Shown: positions 1 to 7,347, counted from the first letter of the stretch. The stretch: DNA of 8,524 nucleotides from Planctomycetia bacterium (GCA_005801395.1 SYDV01000222.1:1-8524); one strand, 5' to 3'. A program made the numbers and translations. Notes: generated by a model from the sequence alone, not told the origin.

Positions 1-1
1 A

Positions 2-1180
2 CCATTATTAGACAGGCATCGGTTTGTTGTTGCTCAGCAAAATGCTCTGCGCGCACAATTAGACCAACATAAACTCGTTGCCTTTATCGGCGATGGTGCT
101 CGCTTGGCTCGTACTGGTGCCGATCAGCCCACTGCCACCTGCAAACCATGGCGCACTCCAGCTTCAGAACGCATTACCATTGATTTAGGCTCACTTGGCC
201 GCGTGCGTGGATTCGGAATACGGCATGGTATTACCGCCATCGCTGGCGCCCCTTATCATGGAAAAAGCACGGTATTAAGCGCACTCGCCGCTGGGCGTGA
301 TAATCATATTCCGGAAGATGGACGCGAATTAGTCGTCGCCCATGCCTCGGCCATTATCATTCAAGCCGAGGATGGTCGCCGAATCAAATCAACCGATGTC
401 TCGGATTTTTTCTTTCATTTACCCGGCGGACGCAGTACGAATTTTTCAACCGATCGTGCCTCAGGCGCGACCAGCATGGCGGCCAGTTTAATTCAAGGCA
501 TCGCTGCTGGCAGCCGTTTATTATTAATTGATGAAGACAACGCCGCGAGCAATTTTCTCACCATTGATCCCCTCATGCGGCGATTATTGGGAACCGCGCT
601 CCATGGTTTTACTACATTATTAGAAGCCTTGCCCGCGCTAACCGCGGCGGGAGTAAATATGGTCCTAGTCGCTGGAGCACACCATCAGTCATTACAAACC
701 AGTGATCACGTCGTAATCATGGAAAATTATCAACCACGCGTAGCAACGGCACAGGTGCGCCGACTCTTGCCACGCCGCCGCACAAAAAACGTGGTTCCCA
801 CGATTATTCCACAACGGTTTTTAACCGATCAACCTGATTGTTTATTTGGCCAGCGTCATTTTTTACGCATTGACGTCACCGAACCTGAACGGCCATTGTT
901 CAATGATATCCCCCTCGATTTACGTCGCTGTGGCTGGCAAGTCGATAAAGCGTCAGTGCGCGGAGCATTTGCCGCCGCTGCGTGGTGTTGTCGATTAGCT
1001 GATGGACAGGCGATCAGTCTCAAAGATCTCGCCGAACACTATCATGCCTTTGTTTCCACCAATGGGCCGCGAGCTCTTGATCCATTCGACACAGCGTTAA
1101 TTACCGTGCCACCATGGCAACTCGTCGTAACGATCTTAGAACGGTTAACCCAACCGACGATCATCTCGGGAAAACATTGA
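2..1180 (+). CDS. ABC-class ATPase of the COG3044 type, 5' end missing
   Basis: The frame is open from the left edge, so only the C-terminal 392 residues are visible. A TTG at 104 is an internal Leu codon, not the start: the 34 residues before it, including LVAFIGDG, fit this family. Seen: Walker A GAPYHGKST at visible residues 82-90 (nt 245-271), then NHIPEDGRE (101-109), an ABC-signature-like SGATS (154-158) and Walker B LLLIDED followed by NAASNF (173-184). These blocks, in this order, are typical of the 'predicted ATPase of the ABC class' family, soluble proteins usually a little over 500 residues long with no transporter partner. Their cellular role is not established. The segment after Walker B, GAHHQSLQTSDHVVIM (from 225), departs from the G-x-x-DYF-x-x-AD pattern I recall for the family. 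No membrane segments are visible. The gene converges on dapD, 55 bp between stops. Family assignment is firm; the cellular function is unknown. Confidence 0.88.
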   Translation, partial: PLLDRHRFVVAQQNALRAQLDQHKLVAFIGDGARLARTGADQPTATCKPWRTPASERITIDLGSLGRVRGFGIRHGITAIAGAPYHGKSTVLSALAAGRDNHIPEDGRELVVAHASAIIIQAEDGRRIKSTDVSDFFFHLPGGRSTNFSTDRASGATSMAASLIQGIAAGSRLLLIDEDNAASNFLTIDPLMRRLLGTALHGFTTLLEALPALTAAGVNMVLVAGAHHQSLQTSDHVVIMENYQPRVATAQVRRLLPRRRTKNVVPTIIPQRFLTDQPDCLFGQRHFLRIDVTEPERPLFNDIPLDLRRCGWQVDKASVRGAFAAAAWCCRLADGQAISLKDLAEHYHAFVSTNGPRALDPFDTALITVPPWQLVVTILERLTQPTIISGKH

Positions 1181-1212
1181 ATTTTTCACGGATTAACTAA
1201 AGAGAAATCAAT

Positions 1213-1248
1213 TAATTCGCGTGCTAATTCACGTCCTAATTCGCGTGC
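1213..1248. repeat. Three 12-bp tandem units across the dapD stop codon
   Basis: The units are TAATTCGCGTGC (1213-1224), TAATTCACGTCC (1225-1236) and TAATTCGCGTGC (1237-1248). The outer two are identical and the middle one differs at two bases. Twelve bases equal four codons, so read on the minus strand in the dapD frame they give H-A-N-stop, D-V-N-stop, H-A-N-stop, using TAG, TAG and TAA. The repeat thus duplicates the last three codons and the stop of dapD. It also fills much of the gap to the converging ATPase gene. Small CGTG/CACG hairpins are possible within it, but there is no obvious intrinsic terminator. Confidence 0.85.
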
Positions 1249-2405
1249 AACGCCGCGTTCAATCCGCCCCAACCCGCGCCTTCTTTTTGCTGTACTTCTA
1301 TTGCGCCGTTTTGGCTGTTTCGCCGGAATAAAAGATTGTTTTGACCGCTTAATTGAGCGGCTTTTACGACTTTGCCATCTGGCTGCAAAGTCACCTTTGA
1401 CCCACCAGTGATGTAGAGCCCTGATTCGACGGTGCAGTTATTTCCTAGGCTAATTCCGAGCCCTGCATTGGCACCCAATAAACATTTTTGACCAATGCTG
1501 ATCACGGTTTTTCCACCGCCGGATAAAGTGCCCATGATGGACGCTCCGCCGCCAATATCACTTCCATCACCGACGACGACACCTGCACTGATACGGCCTT
1601 CGACCATACTCTTACCGAGTGTACCGGCGTTAAAATTACAAAATCCTTCATGCATAATCGTGGTGCCTTCGGCCAAATGTGCACCCAAACGCACGCGATC
1701 AGCATCAGCAATTCGCACACCCGTTGGCACAACGTAATCGGTCATACGAGGGAATTTATCGACGCCATGTACCAACACATTTATGCCACGTGTACGCAAA
1801 CGTAAACGCACCGCATCAAATTGTTCTGGATCAAAGGGACCTTCGTTCGTCCATACGACGTTATTCAATAAACCAAAAATGCCGTCCAGATTTTGTCCAT
1901 GCGGCTTGACCTTGCGCATCGACAATAAATGCAGGCGTAAATAAACATCATGGGCATCGACCGGTTTATCGGCTAAGTCACCAATAAAAGTCACGGTTAC
2001 TAAACGCGGGATCGCAATATTTGCTGAATTAGGACGACTACCTGAACGTAAAAATTCACGCAGATTATTTAATACATCAATATTCGCATGTGGTTTGCCA
2101 TCGTTCACAAAAGGCGAAAATTGTTCTAAGGCTTCTTCAATTTGTTCTTGATTCAGGTAGTAACTTTTACTGCCTTGACGGTAACCAGTCAGCGATGCTA
2201 GCACCGCAGCGGTACCAAAATTTTCCCCCATATTCACCAGTGGGTACCACGTATCGAGCACCTTCGCTGGCGATCCAACCACCCCTGGTTTATCGATCCC
2301 AGCCATACTGAAACTCGCCAGACCTACAGCAAATGCCGCTGGACGACGATAATCTGGCTGGCCTTCAATGCGGGCAACAAGGGCTTTAAAGTCGTCAATC
2401 GTCAT
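1236..2405 (-). CDS. dapD: 2,3,4,5-tetrahydropyridine-2,6-dicarboxylate N-succinyltransferase (long-form DapD)
   Basis: DapD transfers succinyl from succinyl-CoA to tetrahydrodipicolinate in the cytosolic succinylase branch leading to diaminopimelate and lysine. The 389-residue product has an N-terminal/middle region with [13 protein letters not shown] (158-170), then a left-handed beta-helix of hexapeptide turns (about 228-345) including [34 protein letters not shown] and GTLSGGG. It ends with [13 protein letters not shown] and LNAALHAN, matching the Pseudomonas/Mycobacterium-type long DapD rather than the short E. coli type. Glu253 in MHEGF is the conserved acidic residue of the active-site region. 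It is somewhat longer than the roughly 320-345 residues of well-known relatives, the excess lying N-terminally. The ATG at 2405 is chosen because GGAG stands six bases before it. An in-frame ATG at 2474 would add 23 residues with no visible ribosome-binding site and no family resemblance. It lies downstream of priA. The stop lies inside a tandem repeat. Confidence 0.96.
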   Translation of the reverse strand: MTIDDFKALVARIEGQPDYRRPAAFAVGLASFSMAGIDKPGVVGSPAKVLDTWYPLVNMGENFGTAAVLASLTGYRQGSKSYYLNQEQIEEALEQFSPFVNDGKPHANIDVLNNLREFLRSGSRPNSANIAIPRLVTVTFIGDLADKPVDAHDVYLRLHLLSMRKVKPHGQNLDGIFGLLNNVVWTNEGPFDPEQFDAVRLRLRTRGINVLVHGVDKFPRMTDYVVPTGVRIADADRVRLGAHLAEGTTIMHEGFCNFNAGTLGKSMVEGRISAGVVVGDGSDIGGGASIMGTLSGGGKTVISIGQKCLLGANAGLGISLGNNCTVESGLYITGGSKVTLQPDGKVVKAAQLSGQNNLLFRRNSQNGAIEVQQKEGAGWGGLNAALHAN

Positions 2406-2534
2406 GATGTGCTCCGGGCTGTGCGCACACTTTGGGCCAAAGAGCGAAGCGGCAAGGGGTTCACTTCTTCTCATAAGCCCGAAGTCCGAACTCTAGCATC
2501 AGACGTCGGGCGTATGGCGTCGGACTAATAAAAT
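2406..2534 (-). promoter_or_regulatory. priA-dapD intergenic leader with several inverted repeats
   Basis: This 129-bp gap between the priA stop and the dapD start holds an 8-bp perfect palindrome GTGCGCAC (2421-2428) and, one base further, a 13-base inverted repeat CTTTGGGCCAAAG (2430-2442). Farther upstream, 7-base arms AGTCCGA (2483-2489) and TCGGACT (2520-2526) are separated by 30 bases. The two inner palindromes lie 15 to 37 bases before the dapD start codon, where a repressor or an mRNA hairpin could act. No lysine-riboswitch core was recognised, and the space is short for one. The far inverted repeat could instead be a weak end for priA transcripts; no U-run follows it directly. Function is inferred from position only. 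Confidence 0.4.
2412..2415 (-). promoter_or_regulatory. Ribosome-binding site deciding the dapD start
   Basis: On the minus strand GGAG is followed by six bases (CACATC) and ATG at 2405. This supports the shorter dapD product beginning [10 protein letters not shown] over the in-frame ATG at 2474, which has no comparable purine-rich site. Confidence 0.7.
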
Positions 2535-4721
2535 TTAAGACGTTTGATACGGATCAACATCCGTAGCCACGTGTACCCCTTTTTCTCGTTTCAGGCCGCC
2601 AAGAGCTTCAAGTCGATCAAGAAACGCCTGGGCCGCCCCTCTGCTACCTGCTTTAATCAATGCATGCCAACGGTGCTGATTTTTGAGGAAAGCCACGCTA
2701 GCGGGATTGGGACCGAGCACAACGCAGCCCTCGGCGGCTTTGATTAATAACGCACCGTGCTTGTTGGCGACTAATTGCACATTGGCCGCTGAAGGGCCAC
2801 TCCACAGAAAGCGCACCAAACCAGCAAATGGCGGATAGCCGTATTCCTGTCGGGTTTTCATTTCCGCGTCAAAAAAAGTTCGCGGTTTATGATCAACGGC
2901 GCAACGAAGGGCGAGCGCTTCCGTGTCGTAGGCTTGCACGACCACCGTGCCGGGACGTTCGCCACGGCCAGCGCGACCAGCGACTTGTGCCACTAATTGA
3001 AAGGTGCGCTCTGATGAACGGAAATCCGGAATCGATAGTCCACGATCAGCCGCCACAATACCGACTAACGTCACTCGTGGAAAATCTAAACCCTTGGCCA
3101 CCATTTGTGTGCCAACTAAACAATCCGCAACACCGTCAGAAAATGCCTGAAATAATTTTGCGTGACCTTGGCGTTCAGAAACCGTGTCCGCATCTACGCG
3201 TAAAACATTCAACCCAGGAACATCCGCCGTTAATTGTGCCGCCAATTGTTCGGTACCTAAACCAAAGGTCGACAACGTGGCCTGCCCACACTCTGGACAC
3301 AGACGCGGCAGCGGACCTTCCTCGCCACAATAATGACATTTCACTTTGTTCGCCGCACGGTGAAAGGTCTGACTAATATCGCAATGGGTACAAGTTAATG
3401 TATGGCTACAACTTTGACAACTCACAACCGGACTCCAGCCACGGCGATTAAGCAAGACAATGGCTTGTTCCCCACGCGCTTTTACTTCGACAAGTCGCTT
3501 AATTAATTCGCGACAAACGGTTGCTGGTCGACGTTGGGCGTGACATTCTTCACGCATATCGATTAATGTAGGCGTCGGTAATTTCCCACCCAATGGTCGT
3601 TCTTTCAGCGACAACACCTGATAACGGCCCGCCCTCGCATTATGAATAGACTCCAACGACGGTGTCGCACTTCCCAATACAATAGGAATGCCTAATTGCC
3701 CCGCGTATACTACGGCCAAATCGCGTGCATGATAACGCGGAACGCTTTCCTGTTTGTACGATTGTTCATGCTCTTCATCGACAATGATTAATCCCGGCTT
3801 CGGCATTGGCGCAAATAATGCCGAACGCGTACCGACAATCAGGTCAATGTCCCCCTTCGCTACGGCACGCCATTGTTGCGCACGTTCACCATCGGTAAAA
3901 CCGCTGTGTAAAACCGCGACGCGAGCAAAACGATTACGCACCCTCGCGGCTAATTGCGGAGTTAATGCAATTTCAGGCAGCAATAACAACACTTGCCGTC
4001 CAGCGCTAATTACCTGCTGCGCTAATTCTAAATAAACTAAGGTCTTTCCTGATCCGGTAACGCCGTGCAGCAAGAACGGCTGCCCCTTGTCATTCGTTAT
4101 GTGAGCCGAAACGGCTGCCACGGCTTTCGCCTGTTCATCGGTCAACGGATGAACCTCATCACGGAAGCGTAATTTTATTTCCTGAATATCCTGCACGGTC
4201 GTAATAACGCAGGCACCAACTTCAGCCAAGCGATCAAGCGTCGAGCGTGTGGTGGCTGCGACGCGACACGCTTCGCCCAAGCTCACGGCAGTCGCCGGTA
4301 AAGCCTCATAAACGGTTTGTTGCCGCTTGGTAAGTTTGCCGCTGAAGGCTTCAGTACGCACTACCGTTATTTGTCGTTCCGGAGCAGCGCCCTCCCGCAC
4401 CGGTGCTGGAACGGCCCCCGCTAAAAATTCTCCGAGCGAACAACGATAATAACGCGCCCCCCACTGAATTAGTCGCAGTAAATGTGCCGGTACCAACGCT
4501 TCGGGATGACGTTCCACCACCGCTTTAATTTTATAATCCGTTGGCGCTAGCCGACGTTCAATATTCAGGACAAAACCACGTAATTTCCGCGAACCAAACG
4601 GCACCGTGACACAATCGCCGACACCTAAATCTAGCGCCAATATTTCTGGCACTTCATAACTAAAACTATCCCTTCCAGGACAGTCCAAGGCAACTTCGGC
4701 AATCAGAGTCAGTTCATTCAC
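2535..4721 (-). CDS. priA: Primosomal protein N', replication-restart DNA helicase PriA
   Basis: PriA binds stalled or D-loop forks and starts reloading of the replicative helicase. The 728-residue product is complete and of normal length. Seen in order: an N-terminal fork-binding domain (about 1-105, with SFSYEVP and VTVPFGSRKLRGFV); helicase Walker A GVTGSGKT (220-227); DEEH box (315-318); SAT motif (351-353); eight cysteines in four CxxC pairs (435/438, 444/447, 462/465, 475/478) that bind two zinc ions in this family; GTQMVAKGLDFP (537-548); and arginine-finger motif QVAGRAGR (579-586). The C-terminal domain ends near DVDPYQTS. The start at 4721 is GTG; the only other in-frame choices before an upstream stop are poor, and no strong ribosome-binding site precedes it. 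It sits between the HupE/UreJ-type gene and dapD on the same strand. No key residue appears to be missing. Confidence 0.98.
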   Translation of the reverse strand: MNELTLIAEVALDCPGRDSFSYEVPEILALDLGVGDCVTVPFGSRKLRGFVLNIERRLAPTDYKIKAVVERHPEALVPAHLLRLIQWGARYYRCSLGEFLAGAVPAPVREGAAPERQITVVRTEAFSGKLTKRQQTVYEALPATAVSLGEACRVAATTRSTLDRLAEVGACVITTVQDIQEIKLRFRDEVHPLTDEQAKAVAAVSAHITNDKGQPFLLHGVTGSGKTLVYLELAQQVISAGRQVLLLLPEIALTPQLAARVRNRFARVAVLHSGFTDGERAQQWRAVAKGDIDLIVGTRSALFAPMPKPGLIIVDEEHEQSYKQESVPRYHARDLAVVYAGQLGIPIVLGSATPSLESIHNARAGRYQVLSLKERPLGGKLPTPTLIDMREECHAQRRPATVCRELIKRLVEVKARGEQAIVLLNRRGWSPVVSCQSCSHTLTCTHCDISQTFHRAANKVKCHYCGEEGPLPRLCPECGQATLSTFGLGTEQLAAQLTADVPGLNVLRVDADTVSERQGHAKLFQAFSDGVADCLVGTQMVAKGLDFPRVTLVGIVAADRGLSIPDFRSSERTFQLVAQVAGRAGRGERPGTVVVQAYDTEALALRCAVDHKPRTFFDAEMKTRQEYGYPPFAGLVRFLWSGPSAANVQLVANKHGALLIKAAEGCVVLGPNPASVAFLKNQHRWHALIKAGSRGAAQAFLDRLEALGGLKREKGVHVATDVDPYQTS

Positions 4722-4786
4722 AAGTGCCAGAATCTGACGATGTCACCACCTCACAAGTAGCAGTCATCGGTAGTTAAAATTGAACG

Positions 4787-4803
4787 AGATTTCCCGTAAA
4801 TCT
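4787..4803 (-). terminator. Short AT-rich hairpin right after the HupE/UreJ-type gene
   Basis: Directly after the stop codon at 4804-4806, the minus strand reads AGATTT, a five-base loop ACGGG, then AAATCT, a perfect 6-bp stem. A short T-containing stretch (CAATTTTAA) follows a few bases later. The stem is weak because it has only one G-C pair, so it may attenuate transcription into priA or do nothing. The rest of the 82-bp gap up to priA shows no clear promoter. Confidence 0.22.
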
Positions 4804-6084
4804 TCACCAACCCAACGCTCGCTCAATCGTCCACCAACCAGCAAGACCCGCAATTCCTCCGCTGATCGGCATAACCACGAACCGCGTGTACCATGTGTAA
4901 CGCCACATCCAGCAAGTGAGTACGACACAAACGGTAACCACCGATAACTGCCCCAATTCGATACCTATATTGAGCAACAATAATGAACGGAGCGCATCAC
5001 CGTCACTGAGTTGCAGTTGGCTAAACGAACCCGCAAAGCCTAGGCCATGAATGAGTCCAAAGATAAATACCAATATCCAACGCCATGGTTTAACTTCGCG
5101 CATAAATAAATTTTCAACCGCCATGACGACAATTGATAAAGCAATTATCGTTTCAACTAAACGTGACGGCAATAATACCAATCCCATCATAGCCAAACCC
5201 AGGGTTACGGAATGCGCTACGGTAAAAGCCGTCACTTGAATTAGTAATGGTTTCAGTTTGGGCGATAACAGGAAAAGGCAGACCACAAATAAAATGTGAT
5301 CCAAACCTTCGGGCACAATATGTCGATAACCCATACTCAATAAATGCCACGTCGTCATACCAGACGAGCCGACGTTCGGAGGTAATGTCGGAGGTAAAAC
5401 CGGCAACGGTGCCGAATTCGCTGGGATCGTTTCTGACGTGGGGTTTGCGATTGAGTCCTTTGGTTTAACTGACGCAGATACAGGAGTCAGCTCAAACAAT
5501 GCGGTGGCTCCTAAATCGGTATATTGCGACTGAATATGGTCACCCCGATGTAAATTCGCATGCACGACTCCCGTACCCACCACATCAATCAGTAAATCGA
5601 AAGAAATGGAGCATTGCTTCGTCCCAGGCGGCAACGTCCAAATTAATAAAAACGGAAGACGATCCGGCAGTAATTCCGCCACGGGCTGACCGGGTTGAGG
5701 CGGTTCGACTAAATCAGGAATATAACCAAGACAATTTCCGACGACTGGCTCACCATTCACCTTGAGGCGAACATACTTTGCTAAATAAGCCTGAACCGTG
5801 GGTAAACCGGCTATTAGTTGACTATGCGTCAACGTCGTACCAGCTGTCGTTGGCGAATTGTGAATAATTGCAATAACATCAAGGACATTAAGTCCCAGGG
5901 TCATGGCCAATTCACTGTCATCCTGCAACAAATCCGCAACAATAGCGGTGAAGGTATGTGCAGCTAATGGCCGACAAAACCCGAAACAACACATGACCAA
6001 AAGTCCAATACGCAAACACCTACGCCATAAACCAACACTTACTTTAGCCGGTGCTGTTATCGGTGATGATTGCGCGTTGGTCAT
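4804..6084 (-). CDS. HupE/UreJ-type membrane protein with exported N-terminal domain
   Basis: The 426-residue product has an N-terminal export signal (basic RRCLR at 21-25, hydrophobic 26-37, likely cut near AAH at 41-43). Next come a periplasmic-type domain (about 43-200) with two cysteines (118, 158) that could pair, and a Pro/Ser-rich linker (about 203-243). A polytopic domain of about six membrane segments (245-425) follows. It carries the HupE/UreJ_2 family marks: GYRHIVPEGLDHILFV (252-267), FTVAHSVTLGLA (287-298), an AVEN (322-325), FGLIHGLGFA (342-351) and GIELGQL (374-380), giving conserved His255, His263, His291, His346 and Glu324/Glu377 in the membrane. Relatives near hydrogenase and urease genes are linked to nickel uptake, but no such genes are here, so substrate and direction are unknown. 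Start ATG at 6084 follows GAGAAGG on the minus strand. Divergent from a LacI-type regulator; priA lies downstream. Confidence 0.85.
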   Translation of the reverse strand: MTNAQSSPITAPAKVSVGLWRRCLRIGLLVMCCFGFCRPLAAHTFTAIVADLLQDDSELAMTLGLNVLDVIAIIHNSPTTAGTTLTHSQLIAGLPTVQAYLAKYVRLKVNGEPVVGNCLGYIPDLVEPPQPGQPVAELLPDRLPFLLIWTLPPGTKQCSISFDLLIDVVGTGVVHANLHRGDHIQSQYTDLGATALFELTPVSASVKPKDSIANPTSETIPANSAPLPVLPPTLPPNVGSSGMTTWHLLSMGYRHIVPEGLDHILFVVCLFLLSPKLKPLLIQVTAFTVAHSVTLGLAMMGLVLLPSRLVETIIALSIVVMAVENLFMREVKPWRWILVFIFGLIHGLGFAGSFSQLQLSDGDALRSLLLLNIGIELGQLSVVTVCVVLTCWMWRYTWYTRFVVMPISGGIAGLAGWWTIERALGW

Positions 6085-6097
6085 TTACCTTCTCGTC

Positions 6098-6116
6098 GTG
6101 GGCATGTTGGTGCCAC
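6098..6116. promoter_or_regulatory. Candidate operator or hairpin before the HupE/UreJ-type start
   Basis: GTGGGCATGTTGGTGCCAC has GTGG and CCAC at its ends and an exact inner GGCA/TGCC pairing around TGTTGG. It lies 14 to 32 bases upstream of the transporter-like gene's ATG, where a bound repressor or an mRNA hairpin could block expression. It shares only the outer tetramers with the site at 6243-6257, so common recognition is speculative. Confidence 0.25.
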
Positions 6117-6242
6117 GCAGTACAGCACAAGCGACTGAGCAACAACCAACGAATACCACTTTTTTAATGAGAAATCAACGGTCCAGCGACGATTATCCAG
6201 ACCTTATACGCACTTTCTCCAGACAAGCTTGAGCAGGCAATT

Positions 6243-6257
6243 GTGGACCTAGACCAC
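6243..6257. promoter_or_regulatory. Candidate operator before the LacI-type gene
   Basis: GTGGACCTAGACCAC is a 15-base imperfect palindrome (GTGG, seven bases, CCAC) ending 30 bases before the regulator's start codon. LacI-family operators are short palindromes, often near the regulator's own promoter, which makes autoregulation plausible. It lacks the central CG typical of many LacI-family operators; that could fit a regulator without the hinge helix that contacts the centre. Confidence 0.3.
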
Positions 6258-6287
6258 CCAACGAAGTAGCGTTAACACCATTCTATC

Positions 6288-7298
6288 ATGCGCCAACCTC
6301 ACAAACCTATAACCATTAGCGATGTCGCAAAAGTCGCACGCGTCTCGCCAAAAATTGCCGCAGAAATATTGCACGGACAAATTGCTAGCGCGAGCCGCAA
6401 TACTCGTGAACGAGTTCGTCTGGTCGCAGAACGATTAGGTCACCCGGCCCCACCCGGAACCACGATTTTGATGCTACACAGTTCCATTAGCCATCAGAGT
6501 TACACACCTTCCGCATTAATGCATGGAGTAATGAAGGCCGCAAATAAAGCAAATTGTCGAATTGAAATCGTTTCTGTCTCTGATGATCAATTAAATAACG
6601 AACCTGCACTACGTCATTTAATCTGCCACTATAACGCTGGCGGTTTACTCATAAATTATCAGTACGGTTTTCCACGTGTCATGCCTGAATTAATTGAACG
6701 GCTTGGCATACCTGCCGTGTGGCTCAATAGTCCGCAACAACAAGATTGCGTGGTACCCGCTGATTTCGACGCCGCTCAATTATTAACGAATCACGCTTTA
6801 GCATTGGGACATCATCGCATTGCTTACATAAATTTGACTAGCGACTTTACGGTTCATTCATTGCATCACAGCAGCCTGGAAAGACTTGATGGTTATGAAC
6901 ACGCGATGAAGGAAGCGGGATTACCATCACGAATCATTGGCGCGGAATATCCATTAACCAAGATCGAGCGTAATGAATTACTAAGTAATCTCCTACAAGC
7001 GCCAGACCGCCCGACTTTTATCATTACCTATAATCACAACTCAGCGCTTCCCCTCCTACATTTGGCTTTATCGAGTGGTCATATATGCGTACCAAAAGAT
7101 TTGTGTATCGCCTCATTTAGCGATGACCTTCATGACAGTGCCTTCACCGACATCACCCATATGGCGGTACCTTGGGAAGATGTCGGCCATGCTGGTCTGG
7201 AACGATTAATCGCTCGCTGCCACCAACCTGGCCGACGCTTTGACCCACTCATGCTGCCATTGCAGTTACAACATGGGACTAGCTGCGGACGACTTTAA
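6288..7298 (+). CDS. LacI-family transcriptional regulator with shortened hinge
   Basis: The 336-residue product has an N-terminal helix-turn-helix (about 8-52: TISDVAKVARVSPKIAAEIL, then RNTRERVRLVAERLGH) and a periplasmic-binding-protein-like ligand domain (about 58-336). The latter has family marks ADFDAAQLLTNHALALGHHRIAYI, SLERLDGYEHAMKEAGL, VPKDLCIASFSDD and a C-terminal HGTSCGRL. Two points are odd. The recognition-helix core, normally T-V-S-R-V-L-N, reads I-A-A-E-I-L-H. The linker after LGH is only PAPPGT before the first core strand TILMLHSS, so the usual hinge helix of pattern N-x-x-A-R-x-L is absent. Such proteins normally act as dimers whose DNA binding changes with a small ligand, often a sugar. 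The ligand is unknown here. The start at 6288 fits the family N-terminus, although no ribosome-binding site precedes it. The gene diverges from the HupE/UreJ-type gene, a plausible target. Confidence 0.88.
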   Translation: MRQPHKPITISDVAKVARVSPKIAAEILHGQIASASRNTRERVRLVAERLGHPAPPGTTILMLHSSISHQSYTPSALMHGVMKAANKANCRIEIVSVSDDQLNNEPALRHLICHYNAGGLLINYQYGFPRVMPELIERLGIPAVWLNSPQQQDCVVPADFDAAQLLTNHALALGHHRIAYINLTSDFTVHSLHHSSLERLDGYEHAMKEAGLPSRIIGAEYPLTKIERNELLSNLLQAPDRPTFIITYNHNSALPLLHLALSSGHICVPKDLCIASFSDDLHDSAFTDITHMAVPWEDVGHAGLERLIARCHQPGRRFDPLMLPLQLQHGTSCGRL

Positions 7299-7347
7299 TT
7301 ATAATAGTTAACATTACATATTTCTTTCGACTTAAACCCAATTGATG

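Larger units (their letters stand above)
6085..6287. promoter_or_regulatory. Divergent intergenic region between HupE/UreJ-type gene and LacI-type gene
   Basis: This 203-bp stretch separates two outward-facing start codons and must hold at least the promoters for both. No strong -35/-10 pair stands out for either gene. The middle contains an AT-rich run (CACTTTTTTAATGAGAAATC, about 6157-6176). A weak minus-strand candidate is TTGATT, 17 bases, TATTCG. Two GTGG...CCAC inverted repeats, listed separately, sit near the two starts. The regulator's ATG at 6288 has no visible Shine-Dalgarno sequence. A plus-strand reading frame that runs through here from inside the transporter gene looks spurious. 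Confidence 0.5.

Noticed and set aside
104..106. TTG as a start codon for the ABC-class ATPase
   Set aside because: The frame is open to the left edge and the residues before the TTG match the family, so the gene begins outside the window.
1181..1212. Intrinsic terminator between the converging ATPase and dapD genes
   Set aside because: There is no GC-rich stem followed by a T-run; only small four-base hairpins within the tandem units are possible.
2406..2534. Lysine riboswitch upstream of dapD
   Set aside because: No conserved core was recognised and the gap is short for this class. The inverted repeats are reported without a class.
2828..3376. 182-codon plus-strand open frame
   Set aside because: It is fully antisense to the zinc-binding and helicase C-terminal part of priA, whose protein is complete and conserved. 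The product is rich in Arg, Pro and His with no recognisable domain, as expected of a reverse-strand shadow.
5903..6232. 109-codon plus-strand open frame with a hydrophobic stretch resembling a signal peptide
   Set aside because: More than half lies antisense to the start of the HupE/UreJ-type gene, and the hydrophobic part mirrors that region. No ribosome-binding site or family resemblance was seen.
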